Program-made: the position numbers and the translations under genes
The notes under the pieces: generated by a model
Seen by the model: only the letters and a program-made list of their open reading frames with translations
Databases searched by the model: none
Told to the model about the DNA's origin: nothing
Shown: in pieces, positions 49,595 to 58,310 of the stretch
Numbering within the stretch: the stretch's first letter is position 1
How the letters are laid out: each line of letters begins with the position of its first letter
NCBI GenBank assembly: GCA_938003985.1
Contig: CALKWZ010000016.1
Coordinates: forward strand, 1 to 64,000
DNA: 64,000 bases
DNA from: an uncultured Verrucomicrobiota bacterium
GTDB taxonomy: Bacteria > Verrucomicrobiota > Kiritimatiellia > CAIQIC01 > Lenti-01
Direction of reading: 5' to 3'

Positions 49595-51679
49595 ATGTCG
49601 AACGACCGACAACCGAGGGAAGCCCCCAGCCGGTGGGGGTTGCTGCCGATGTTGGCGGGGATTCTGGCGGTGTACGTCCTGTGGATGGGTGAAACGCTCG
49701 CGTGGCACCAGCAGCACGGCGCCTACTGGTTTTTCCTCGCGCCGTGGTGGACAGCGACCAGCCTGAAGTTCCTGGCGCTGGCGGCCGGGGTGGCGGTGGT
49801 ATGTCGTTGCGCCGGCGCCGAACGCTGCCGGCGGAGGTGGCCCTGGGCGCTGGGCGCGCTGTTGCTGATCGGACAACTGGCCTGCGCCCGCGCGGCCTGG
49901 AGCGTCGTGGGCGGGCAGGTGCCGTGGGGTTTCGACCATCCGTCGTTCATGTTTCGCCTGAAGGAATTCGGCGCGCTGTTCCCGTCCGCGCTCGGCGGCT
50001 ACAACCCGTGGTGGAACGCGGGCACCGAGCACTTCGTGGGCGTGACGAGCGGCGCGCACGGCTACGGCCTGCTGCTGCTGCCGCTGCTGAAGTTCTGGGA
50101 ACCCCACGTCTTCTACGGCGCGGCGTTCGTTTTCTGGTTCGTGTTCGGTTTCCCGTGGCTGGCGGTCGCTTCCGCGCGCGCCGCGGGCCTGGGCCGCGCC
50201 GGCGCGCTGTGCGCGGGCATCCTCGCGTGCGGCGCCAGCCGCGGCGTGTTCCTGTGGGCGTGGCATTTCGGGACCGTCGGCGCGATGACCTCGGCCCTGA
50301 TGGCGCTGCCGACGGCGGCGCTGGGCTACCGGCTGGCGGTGCGGGGCCGCGGCGGCGCCGGCACCGCGCTGGCGCTGGGGCTGTGCGCGTGGCTGACCTG
50401 CCTGTGGACGCCGGGCGTTTTCATTTGCGCCGGGCTGGCCTTGGGCTGGCTGTGGAACTTCCGGGCATGGACGTGGCGCGCGAACCGCTGGCTGTTCGCG
50501 GCCGGCGCGCTGGCGCTGGCGTTGCTTGCGCCGTGGTTCTGGACCACGTGGTTCCCGTGCCGCAACGTGGTCGACTACGTCGGCATGGAGCTGGAACGCC
50601 CCGCCTGGACGGCGATGCTGGCCGGCGGCGCGACCCGCCTGGTGCGCTCCGTCGAGGAAATCCACCCCGTCGTCGCGATCCTGGGCCTGCTGGGGGCCGT
50701 CGTCGCCGCGCCGCCCGATCTGCGCCGCTGGATCCTGCCGGCGCTGCTGCTGCTGGCGGGCATCGCCGGCTGGAGCCGCGAGCTCAAGCCGCTGTCGCAG
50801 CTCGACCGCATGGCGATCCCGCTGGCGCTGGTCGCGGCGCTGCCGGCGGCCGCCCTGTGCGACCGGTTGTTCGGGGCGGACGTCCCGCCCGGCCGCGGCC
50901 GCCGCTGGACCTGGGCCATCGCGCAGGGGCTGGTGCTGGCGACCCTGCTGCTGGGGTTCCGTTCCGTGCGGATGCATTACGCGAACCTCAAGCCGGGCGC
51001 GTTGCGGACGCTGCCGGAATCCATGCGCGGGCTGACCGATTGGATCCGCGGCCACGTGCCGGAGGACGGACGGCTGGCCTTCGCCGGCCGCGCGGTCCAT
51101 TTCTACGGCGGCGGCAATATCGCCTATCTGCCCGTGTTGACGCACCGCGAAATGATGGCCGACGACTACTACGGCTTTCCGCGCGGCACGATCGAGTACA
51201 ACTATCCGCCGAATTTCTACCGCCGGAGCCTCGACGGCTTCCTGTTCTTCTCGCGCGCCTACGGCATCACGCACTGGATCGCGACCGCGCCGGAACCGTT
51301 CGAGTTCATGGAAAGCCATCCGGACCACTTCGAGCCGGTCCACGCGCTGCCGGTGCTGGGCCGCGACGTGCGGATCTACCGCCTGACGGATCCCGGGCCC
51401 GGCACGCGTTTCTACGAGGGCGCGGGCCGCGTCGCGGCGCGGGAAAACCGGCTCGAGGTCTTTCCGGCCGATCCGGCCGCGGAGCGCGTCGTGCTGCGCT
51501 ACAACTGGCGCGCCGGACTGGTCTGCCGCACGCCGGGCGCGGCGATCGAACCGTTCGCCGTGGACGGCAATTTGCGCTTCATCGCGGTGAAACCGGGCGG
51601 AAACGCGCGCGTCGAAATCGGCTACCGCCCGCACGTTGCGCCCGTGCAACCCAATTTCGACGGCCATTTCCACCACTGA
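49595..51679 (+). CDS. Large GT-C-like membrane protein of unknown specificity
   Basis: The 694-residue product has a membrane part of about twelve helices (residues 15-460) and a periplasmic C-terminal domain (about 475-694). FKEFGALFPSALGGYNPWWNAGTEHF near residue 105 resembles the first-loop N-P-W-x-G region of YfhO/GT-C-type proteins. The C-terminal part contains RAVHFYGGGNIAYLPVLTHREMMADDYYGFP. No family name can be assigned with certainty. The likely role is transfer of sugar from a lipid carrier, by analogy. ATG 49595 is preferred over 49583 because a TATGAT -10 box overlaps the latter. The next gene, another large GT-C-like protein, follows after 10 bp. Confidence 0.6.
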   Translation: MSNDRQPREAPSRWGLLPMLAGILAVYVLWMGETLAWHQQHGAYWFFLAPWWTATSLKFLALAAGVAVVCRCAGAERCRRRWPWALGALLLIGQLACARAAWSVVGGQVPWGFDHPSFMFRLKEFGALFPSALGGYNPWWNAGTEHFVGVTSGAHGYGLLLLPLLKFWEPHVFYGAAFVFWFVFGFPWLAVASARAAGLGRAGALCAGILACGASRGVFLWAWHFGTVGAMTSALMALPTAALGYRLAVRGRGGAGTALALGLCAWLTCLWTPGVFICAGLALGWLWNFRAWTWRANRWLFAAGALALALLAPWFWTTWFPCRNVVDYVGMELERPAWTAMLAGGATRLVRSVEEIHPVVAILGLLGAVVAAPPDLRRWILPALLLLAGIAGWSRELKPLSQLDRMAIPLALVAALPAAALCDRLFGADVPPGRGRRWTWAIAQGLVLATLLLGFRSVRMHYANLKPGALRTLPESMRGLTDWIRGHVPEDGRLAFAGRAVHFYGGGNIAYLPVLTHREMMADDYYGFPRGTIEYNYPPNFYRRSLDGFLFFSRAYGITHWIATAPEPFEFMESHPDHFEPVHALPVLGRDVRIYRLTDPGPGTRFYEGAGRVAARENRLEVFPADPAAERVVLRYNWRAGLVCRTPGAAIEPFAVDGNLRFIAVKPGGNARVEIGYRPHVAPVQPNFDGHFHH

Positions 51680-51689
51680 GCCGGATCGC

Positions 51690-54677
51690 ATGGACGCCCA
51701 GCCGCATATTCCGCGCCGCTTCGAAATCGCCGACCGGCTGGCGTGGGCGGCGCTGGCGCTGGGCCTCGCCGCGCGCGTGGCGGGGGCCTGGGCGGCCCGC
51801 GCCGTCGCCGAGCCCGATCCGGCCGTGGTGGCGCTGATGGCGCGCCACATGGCCGCGCTCAAGGAATTTCCGGTCTTCTTCTACGGGCAGGCCTACATGG
51901 GCAGCCTCGAACCGGCGGCCAGCGCGCTGGCGGTGGCGCTGCTGGGGTCGACGGGGTTCGCCGTCAACCTCGGGCCGGTGCTGTTCGCGCTGCCGGCGCT
52001 GTTGTTCCTGTGGCGCTGGGCGCGCGACGCGGCGGGGCCGTGGGGCGGGTTGGCGGCCGTGGCGGCCGGCCTGTTCGGGCCGCTGGCCTATTTCCAGTTC
52101 CAGTTCGCCGCGCGCGGCGGCTACATGGTGGCGCTGTTCGTGGACGCGCTGGCGCTGTTCGCGGCGGCGCGGCTGGCGGCGCGGCTGCGCGCCGGCGAAC
52201 CGATCGGGTGGTTGCGCTGGTTCGGGCTCGGCCTGCTGGCGGGGCTCGGCGCGTGGTCGAACCTGATCGTGGCGGCGGCGCTGGGCGCGGCGACGTTGCT
52301 GCTGCTGCACGGCATGCGCGGCAAGTTCTGGCGGCATCCGGCGGGGATCGGGGCGGGCCTGGCGGGCTTCGTCGCCGGCTTCGCGCCGTGGCTGGCGTGG
52401 AACGTGCGCCACGGCTGGGCGTCGCTGGCGATGTCGCAGATCGGCGGGCACGCGCCGTTGCGCGAAGCGCTCGCCAATTCCTGGGACCGGTTTTTGATTC
52501 TGCAGGAAGCGCGCTACGTCGACGGCGGCGCGCGCGGGCCGTTGCTGCTGGCGGCGGCGATGCTGGGACTGGCCGCGCTGGGCGCGGCGGCGGCGTTCGC
52601 CCGCCGGCGCGCGGCGACCCCGCGCGAGAACTACGCCCGCGCCGGGGCCGTGCTGTTCTGCGCGATTTTCGCGGCGATTTTCGCGACCTCCGGCTTCACC
52701 CGCACGCACACCGCGCGCTACTGGGTGCCGCTGGTGCCCGGACTGGCCGTGCTGGCCGGCGTCGCCTGCGCCGTGCCGCGGCGGCGGGCCGTCCGCGCCG
52801 CGGCAAGCCTGCTGCTGGCCGCGCTGGTGCTGCGGCAGGGCGTGCTGGCGACTTCCGCGCTGGCGGGGGCGAACCGCAAGAGCGCCGCCCAGCTGGAGGC
52901 CTATCGCGAACTCGGCGCGGCGCTCGACCGCACCGGCGCGACCGTCTTGCTGGCGCCGCTCCAGCTCTACCCGCTGAATTTCGCCCTGGACGAGCGCTTC
53001 GCGGTGTCCAACGGGCGGCAGACCTTCTACGAGCCCATCCTGCGGAAAGCGGAACTGGCGGCGATCGCCGCGTATTCGTCGGACTTCAACGGCGTCGGCC
53101 CGTTCCTGGACCAGGCCGGCGCGACCTATGAATCCGCTCCGGCCGGCGGGCGCAGCCTCGCCTGGAACGTCCGCCGCGCGCCGCTCGACCTGTGCGAAAT
53201 TCCCGCGGAAGAAATCGCCGCGCTGCGGGCGGCGGGCGCCGAGCTCAAGGGCGTTTTGGCGGACGGCAATCTCGACACCGTCTGGGCGCCCGGCGCCCAG
53301 GCCGACGCGACGGTGGAATGGACCTTCGCGCAGCCGCGCGACGTCCATTCCGTCCAATTCCTGTTTGCCCACCCGATGGGCGCGGAGGCCTTCGATTTTC
53401 CGCGGCGCGTGCGCATCGAAGCCGAGATCGGCGGCCAATGGACGCCGCTGCTGACGAACGCGCCGGTCATCCCGCTGGAGTGGTCCGGTCCGCGGCTGTA
53501 CCATCCGGCCGGGTTCGCGCGGCCGGAATTCCGCGTGGAAGCGCGCGGGGCGCGGGCGCTGCGGGCGACGTTCCCGGGCGATCCGCGCGCGGGAAGCAGC
53601 CTGGCCTGGCGGCTGGCGGAAGCCGTCGCGCTGGACACCGCCGGCCGCTTCGAACGGCGCCATACCGCCCAGGCGGTGGCCGCGTTGGCGGAATGGCTGC
53701 GTCAACAGGCGCCGGCGGGAGCCGTCTACGCGCCGCGCTGGATCTCCAACCAATTGCTGGCGGAAGGCGGCGTGCCGGAAGAGCGGCTGGCGGGACTGGC
53801 CGGCGGCATTTTCACCGCCGGCGACGTGCCGCGCGACGGCGCCGTCGCGGCGGACCGCGCCAACGTCTTCATCGTGGAACCGCGCCACGAAGCCGCCGCG
53901 CGCCGGACGCTCGCCGCGCACGGCGCGCAATTCTGGCAGACGCCGGTGGACAAATGGAGCGTCTTCACCGTGGCCGCCGGCGGATGGAAAACGGACGGCC
54001 TGGACCTGCCGCCGGCCGCGGTCTGGACGGGCGAGACGCTGCTGGCCGGCCGCGCCGTCGCGCGCGCCGCCGCGGCGGTGCGCCGCCTGCGCGCGGGCGG
54101 GGAAAGCGCAGAAGCGCAACGGGCGCTGCTGGCCGAAATCGTCCGCTGGCGCCCGTCGGCGCTCTCCGCGCTGCCGGAAGAACAGGTGCGGCGCCTCGGC
54201 GGCGACGAGGCCGTCCGGATCCGGCGCGCCGCCGCGCCGGTGCCCGAAAAGCCCTGCGCGACGGATTTCGCCAACGGCGTCCGGCTCGAAAGCCTTGCCG
54301 TCGCCCCGGCGGAGGTCCGCGCCGGCGGCCAGCTCGAGGTGCGCCTGCACTGGTCGGCCGGGGAAACCTTCGCGGCGGGGCAGGAGATCGTCTTCATCCA
54401 CGTGCGCGACGCGCGCGGCCGGATCGTCGCGCAGGACGACTACCGCGGTTCGGCGCTGCTGTGGGGCGATCCGTCCCTGCGGCCCGTCCCGGGCGAAACC
54501 GTCGCGGAAACCCGGCGGCTCGCGATTCCGGCCGGCACGGCGCCGGGACCGCTCGACGTGGCCGTGGGGCTCTACCAGCCCAAGAACGGCCGCCGCGTGA
54601 ACGTGCTGGCCAGCGCCGCACCCGCCGTCCGCCGCCGCGCCGCCGTCTGGCCCGCCGCCGTGCGCGTCGCCCCCTGA
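51690..54677 (+). CDS. Giant GT39-like membrane protein with C-terminal beta-sandwich domains
   Basis: This 995-residue protein has a GT39-type membrane region (about 10-400) with FYGQAYMGSLEPAASALAVAL (about 57-77), the F-x-G-Q-x-Y-M-G-S-L-E-P block of bacterial PMT-like enzymes. The periplasmic part has a region like a discoidin/galactose-binding fold (about 500-640), with GNLDTVWAPGAQADATVEWTF, VHSVQFLFAHPMGAEAF and a C-terminal sandwich (about 870-985). It is probably a glycosyltransferase that binds its acceptor glycan with the extra domains (inference). It is 10 bp after the preceding GT-C-like gene. Nine bp after its stop begins the second triplet of palindromes. Confidence 0.68.
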   Translation: MDAQPHIPRRFEIADRLAWAALALGLAARVAGAWAARAVAEPDPAVVALMARHMAALKEFPVFFYGQAYMGSLEPAASALAVALLGSTGFAVNLGPVLFALPALLFLWRWARDAAGPWGGLAAVAAGLFGPLAYFQFQFAARGGYMVALFVDALALFAAARLAARLRAGEPIGWLRWFGLGLLAGLGAWSNLIVAAALGAATLLLLHGMRGKFWRHPAGIGAGLAGFVAGFAPWLAWNVRHGWASLAMSQIGGHAPLREALANSWDRFLILQEARYVDGGARGPLLLAAAMLGLAALGAAAAFARRRAATPRENYARAGAVLFCAIFAAIFATSGFTRTHTARYWVPLVPGLAVLAGVACAVPRRRAVRAAASLLLAALVLRQGVLATSALAGANRKSAAQLEAYRELGAALDRTGATVLLAPLQLYPLNFALDERFAVSNGRQTFYEPILRKAELAAIAAYSSDFNGVGPFLDQAGATYESAPAGGRSLAWNVRRAPLDLCEIPAEEIAALRAAGAELKGVLADGNLDTVWAPGAQADATVEWTFAQPRDVHSVQFLFAHPMGAEAFDFPRRVRIEAEIGGQWTPLLTNAPVIPLEWSGPRLYHPAGFARPEFRVEARGARALRATFPGDPRAGSSLAWRLAEAVALDTAGRFERRHTAQAVAALAEWLRQQAPAGAVYAPRWISNQLLAEGGVPEERLAGLAGGIFTAGDVPRDGAVAADRANVFIVEPRHEAAARRTLAAHGAQFWQTPVDKWSVFTVAAGGWKTDGLDLPPAAVWTGETLLAGRAVARAAAAVRRLRAGGESAEAQRALLAEIVRWRPSALSALPEEQVRRLGGDEAVRIRRAAAPVPEKPCATDFANGVRLESLAVAPAEVRAGGQLEVRLHWSAGETFAAGQEIVFIHVRDARGRIVAQDDYRGSALLWGDPSLRPVPGETVAETRRLAIPAGTAPGPLDVAVGLYQPKNGRRVNVLASAAPAVRRRAAVWPAAVRVAP

Positions 54678-54686
54678 TCCCGGCGC

Positions 54687-54772
54687 AAAGTTTTTACGTG
54701 CTACGTAAAACCGCGCGAAAGTTTTTACGTGCTACGTAAAAATCGGGAAAAGTTTTTACGTTCTACGTAAAA
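54687..54772. repeat. Triplet of palindromic units at 31-bp pitch (cluster 2)
   Basis: Same design as 3289-3374: 24-bp units begin at 54687, 54718 and 54749. The arms TTTTACGT/ACGTAAAA lie at 54692-54699/54703-54710, 54723-54730/54734-54741 and 54754-54761/54765-54772. The triloops are GCT, GCT and TCT, and the 7-bp linkers CCGCGCG and ATCGGGA are unrelated to those of cluster 1. It lies 9 bp after a plus-strand stop and 46 bp before the next plus-strand ATG, so it can also affect the downstream gene's transcription. Confidence 0.9.
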
Positions 54773-54818
54773 CTTGTGGCGGGCGGGGTCCGGAGCCGAT
54801 AGAGTGGGGGTCCACGAC

Positions 54819-55820
54819 ATGCGGGCATCGCCACCCATTTTCGTCGCGTGCGCGCTTCTGGCCGCGGCCGGAGCGCCGCCGGCCGCGCGGGCCGGCGACC
54901 CCTTCCTGATCCGCAACGACCAGCCCGTCGGACGGCTCTACGGCGTGCCGGTCGGCGTCGACGCGGATCCGGCGGCGGCGCCGGGGTTCGGACTGCGCGT
55001 CGGGCTCGACGTCGCCAACGGCTCGATCGAGCAATCCGCCGGACCGACCGAATTGACGCTGGACGGCGAAACCTGGGTGCTGCGGTTGGCGGGTCGCCAC
55101 GTCTGGAAAAACGGCTGGCGGGTCATGGCGGGGGTGCCCGTGGTGTCGCACCAGGGCGGCGGGACGGATTCGTTCATCGAGGAATACCACGACGCCATGG
55201 GACTGCCGGACGGCAACCGCAAGCGGCGGCCGGCAGACAGGCTGGAGTATCGCTATCGGCGCAACGGCGAGACGAGGTTCAACCAAACCGATTCCACGAC
55301 GGGGCTGGGCGACGTGTTCGTGGCCGTGGCGGCGCCGCTGGCGCGCGACCGGGCCGGCACGCGCGCCCTGGACGCCGTGGCGGGCGTGGAGCTGCCCACG
55401 GGCGATTCCGACCGCCTGCTTGGCAGCGGCAGCTGGGATTTCTCGCTCGGTTTGGCCGCCGCCGATTTCGCGACGCTGGCGAAATGGAACCTCGAACTCC
55501 ACGGGGGCGCCGGGGTGCTGGCGCTGACGGAGGGCGACGTGCTGCCGGATTTCCAGGAGCCGGTCGCGGTTTACGGGGATCTGGCGGTCGGCTGGCGGCT
55601 GGCGCGCTGGCTCGTACCGCGCGTGCAGATCGATTTCCACAGCCCGTTTTTCGCGGACACGGACCAGGGGCCGCTCGACGATTGGGCGGTCGAATTGGTT
55701 TGCGGGGCGACGGTGTCGTTGCCGGGACGGTTCGCGCTCGATCTGGCCGTGGCGGAGGATATCGCCGTCCAGACCGCGCCGGACGTCGCGTTCCACGTCG
55801 GACTGAAAAGGAGCCTATGA
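54819..55820 (+). CDS. DUF3187-family outer-membrane protein
   Basis: This 333-residue protein has a signal peptide (MRASPPIFVACALLAAAGAPPAARA, about 1-25) and begins the mature part with DPFLIRNDQPVGRLYGVP, the DUF3187 hallmark. The rest has alternating aromatic and polar strands typical of an outer-membrane beta barrel, for example VAGVELPTGDSDRLLGSGSWDFSLGL. The function of DUF3187 is unknown. ATG 54819 is chosen for the signal peptide; a TTG at 54774 would put repeat-derived sequence in the protein. The stop overlaps the ATG of the next gene. Confidence 0.75.
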   Translation: MRASPPIFVACALLAAAGAPPAARAGDPFLIRNDQPVGRLYGVPVGVDADPAAAPGFGLRVGLDVANGSIEQSAGPTELTLDGETWVLRLAGRHVWKNGWRVMAGVPVVSHQGGGTDSFIEEYHDAMGLPDGNRKRRPADRLEYRYRRNGETRFNQTDSTTGLGDVFVAVAAPLARDRAGTRALDAVAGVELPTGDSDRLLGSGSWDFSLGLAAADFATLAKWNLELHGGAGVLALTEGDVLPDFQEPVAVYGDLAVGWRLARWLVPRVQIDFHSPFFADTDQGPLDDWAVELVCGATVSLPGRFALDLAVAEDIAVQTAPDVAFHVGLKRSL

Positions 55821-56689
55821 AGAAGCTGGGTTGGATGATCGTGGCGGGGTCGGTCGCCGCTTGGGGGGCCGTGGCCGCTGGCGGGGAGATCCGGTTGCTG
55901 GACGATTTCAGCACCGTGGGTCGGCTCGGGTTTTTCTCCAACCACGACGACGGCTTCCAGGAAGACCGCTACGTCTCGGAAGGCACGGTGCTGCTCGACT
56001 TCGACCTGTTGTCGGTGGGCGAGCGGTGGTCGCTGTGGTCGCGGTTCGGGCTGGTCGTCGATCTGGGCAAATCCATCGCCGACAACCTGCCGTTTTCGCC
56101 CAAGGAAATGGCCTACGAATTCAGCCCGTTCGTGGAATACCGGCGGTCGGGCTATCTGGCGCGGTTCGGCTGGAACCACGTGTGCCAGCACCTGATCTAC
56201 AAGGACCACGAGGAGCCGTGGTACGTGACGGCCGGCAGCAACGCCGTTCCGCCGGACGTCTACTGGAACCGGATTTTCCTGGGCGCGGGCCGGGCCGAGG
56301 TCCGCCCGGAGGTTTTCCGGGAAACCACGTTCGGGGACGCCCCGCCGCGGCTGCTGTGGTATGCGGAAATCGGCGGCTATCTGCAGTCGTTTCCGGGCAT
56401 GGACGACGATTCGCTCTACGGGTACAACGACTGGGTGGCCGACGCGAAGGCCGACCTGAAGCTGCGGCTGCTGGCCGGCGCGAAATGGGCGCTCTTCGCG
56501 ACCAGCCTGACGCACGTCCTGCTGGACGGCGAGGACGAATTCTTCGCGCGCGAGCAGGTGCAGCTGGAGGTCGCTTTCGCCAGCCGGGGCTACGGTTCGT
56601 CGATGTACGCGGGCTGGCACGCCGTGGACGAGCATCCGCGCGATTCCAAGGAAGGTATGGTCGAATTCGGCGCGGCGTTCTACTATTGA
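55817..56689 (+). CDS. Probable outer-membrane beta-barrel protein, partner of the DUF3187 protein
   Basis: The 290-residue protein has a short signal peptide (MKKLGWMIVAGSVAAWGAVAA) and a body of amphipathic strands with many Trp/Tyr/Phe, ending in aromatic residues (FYY), as outer-membrane barrels do. It is not clearly assignable to a named family. HVCQHLIYKDHEEPW and DRYVSEG are conspicuous polar patches. It is coupled to the DUF3187 gene by an ATGA overlap with a strong AAGGAG upstream, so the two probably act together at the outer membrane. Confidence 0.65.
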   Translation: MKKLGWMIVAGSVAAWGAVAAGGEIRLLDDFSTVGRLGFFSNHDDGFQEDRYVSEGTVLLDFDLLSVGERWSLWSRFGLVVDLGKSIADNLPFSPKEMAYEFSPFVEYRRSGYLARFGWNHVCQHLIYKDHEEPWYVTAGSNAVPPDVYWNRIFLGAGRAEVRPEVFRETTFGDAPPRLLWYAEIGGYLQSFPGMDDDSLYGYNDWVADAKADLKLRLLAGAKWALFATSLTHVLLDGEDEFFAREQVQLEVAFASRGYGSSMYAGWHAVDEHPRDSKEGMVEFGAAFYY

Positions 56690-56717
56690 CGCGCCGGACG
56701 GAACGAGGAGAACGACG

Positions 56718-57344
56718 ATGAAAACGCTGCCGCACCTGTTCGACAACAACCGCCGCTGGGCGGCCGGGCTGCTGAAAGCCGATCCGGACTTTTTCCGCCG
56801 GCTGGCCGCGCAGCAGGCGCCGCAGTTCCTGTGGATCGGCTGCGCGGACAGCCGCGTGCCGGCGAACGAAATCGTCGGCCTGCTGCCGGGCGAGCTGTTC
56901 GTGCACCGCAACGTGGCGAATCTGGTGGTGCATTCGGACATGAACTGCCTGGCGACGATCCAGTACGCGGTCGAAGCCCTGAAAATCCGGCACGTCATCG
57001 TCTGCGGCCACTACGGCTGCGGCGGGGTGAAGGCCGCGCTGGACCGCTGTCCCCACGGGCTGGTGGACAACTGGCTCGGGCACGTGCGCGACCTGGCCCG
57101 CCGGCGGCGCGCGGAACTGGACGCCTTGCCGGACGACGACGCGCGGTTCGACCGGCTGTGCGAAATGAACGTGGAGGAACAGGTGCTGAACGTCGGCCGC
57201 AGCACGCCCGTGCAGGATGCCTGGAGCCGCGGCCAGCCGCTGGCGATCCACGGCTGGATCTACCGGATTTCCGACGGGCTGCTGCGCGACATGGGCCTCA
57301 CCGTGCAGTCCGACGACGACCTGCGCGCGCTGGAAGGGACCTGA
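56718..57344 (+). CDS. can: Beta-class carbonic anhydrase
   Basis: This 208-residue enzyme interconverts carbon dioxide and bicarbonate. CADSRVPANEIVG (about 38-50) supplies the first zinc cysteine and the catalytic D-R pair, and HYGCGGVKAAL (about 98-108) the zinc histidine and second cysteine. FVHRNVANLV is also canonical. Full length for the plant-type/can-like clade. GAGGAG lies before the ATG at 56718. Its stop is 3 bp from the stop of the converging EEP gene. Confidence 0.96.
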   Translation: MKTLPHLFDNNRRWAAGLLKADPDFFRRLAAQQAPQFLWIGCADSRVPANEIVGLLPGELFVHRNVANLVVHSDMNCLATIQYAVEALKIRHVIVCGHYGCGGVKAALDRCPHGLVDNWLGHVRDLARRRRAELDALPDDDARFDRLCEMNVEEQVLNVGRSTPVQDAWSRGQPLAIHGWIYRISDGLLRDMGLTVQSDDDLRALEGT

Positions 57345-57347
57345 AGC

Positions 57348-58310
57348 TCAGCGCGCCGGCGGGGGCACGGCGGCCGGAACAAGATCGGCGACGACCATGC
57401 GATGATCGGATGCACGGGTCTGACGAGCGAAGGATTGGACGACGCGAAAATGGCTCGAAGCCCAGATCTGGTCAATCCGGAGCACTGGCGTTTCGTTTAG
57501 AATCGTGTTGCCGATGCCTTTGCCGGCGACGGCGAAAGCATCCTGCATGCCGGCGGGCAAAAGAGAGAAGATCCGGTCGCGTTGGGGAGCATTGAAGTCG
57601 CCGGCAACCAGCAACGGGGTCTGGGCCGGCAGTTCCGCGACGATTTCGCGCATTTGATCGAGTTGCTGGCGCCGCCCCCGAAAGTGCGTGGTCCAGCAAT
57701 CGGGATTCCAAAGGTTCAGCTGCACGTGGCCGGTGGCCAGCCGCAGGGAAACCAGTTCCGTTGGGTCGAAGCCCGGAATGTCCGCAATGGCACGGGAAAA
57801 GAACACGAGTGAGCGCGAACGGCGCACGTTGGTCAGGTTGCCTCGGGCGAGAATGGCGGTATCGACGTCGTATAGGGTTTCTCCGGCCGCTCCGAACAGC
57901 CGTTTGCAGAACCGATCGGTTTCCGGTCGCGAGGGCGGTTCTTGAAGCAAGAGAATGTCCGGATTCAGCGGCAAGGTCTCGGCCAGCGCGTCCGCATGCC
58001 CCCCGCCGCAGTTCAGGGTGATCACGCGCAACGTTCCGGCGGGTTTGTCTTCATCGATGGGGCGGAGCAAGCCACGGGCCAGCGTGGAAACTTCTTCCAC
58101 GTGAACGGCGGCGAACAGCAGCCATGCGGCACCGGCCAACATCATCCAGCGGCGATTCGCGCGGCGCCAACCGAAGACCAGTGGAAGCGCCAAGAAGAGC
58201 CACGACCAAGCGGGCAAAATGGTCAGGGCGGCAAACGGATCGGGCCGGAACTGGTAGATAACGCCAAGAAACAAAGCCAGGCCGAACTCCGCAGCCACAA
58301 GGATTTTCAT
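57348..58310 (-). CDS. Membrane-anchored endonuclease/exonuclease/phosphatase family protein
   Basis: The 320-residue protein has two to three N-terminal transmembrane segments (about 3-75) and an EEP domain (about 90-312). RVITLNCGGGHAD, ILLLQEPPSRP (catalytic Glu), LVAGDFNAPQRD and ASDHRMVVADL (catalytic Asp-His) are the family's active-site blocks. Related proteins hydrolyse phosphodiester or phosphoester bonds outside the cytoplasm, but the substrate is unknown. It overlaps the cca gene (ATGA) and is the last gene of the xth-cca-EEP operon. Confidence 0.82.
   Translation of the reverse strand: MKILVAAEFGLALFLGVIYQFRPDPFAALTILPAWSWLFLALPLVFGWRRANRRWMMLAGAAWLLFAAVHVEEVSTLARGLLRPIDEDKPAGTLRVITLNCGGGHADALAETLPLNPDILLLQEPPSRPETDRFCKRLFGAAGETLYDVDTAILARGNLTNVRRSRSLVFFSRAIADIPGFDPTELVSLRLATGHVQLNLWNPDCWTTHFRGRRQQLDQMREIVAELPAQTPLLVAGDFNAPQRDRIFSLLPAGMQDAFAVAGKGIGNTILNETPVLRIDQIWASSHFRVVQSFARQTRASDHRMVVADLVPAAVPPPAR

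Noticed and set aside
54725..54916. Small open frame reading through the palindromes on the minus strand
   Set aside because: Its KFYVERKNF-type peptide is simply the translated repeat. No ribosome-binding site or homology supports it.
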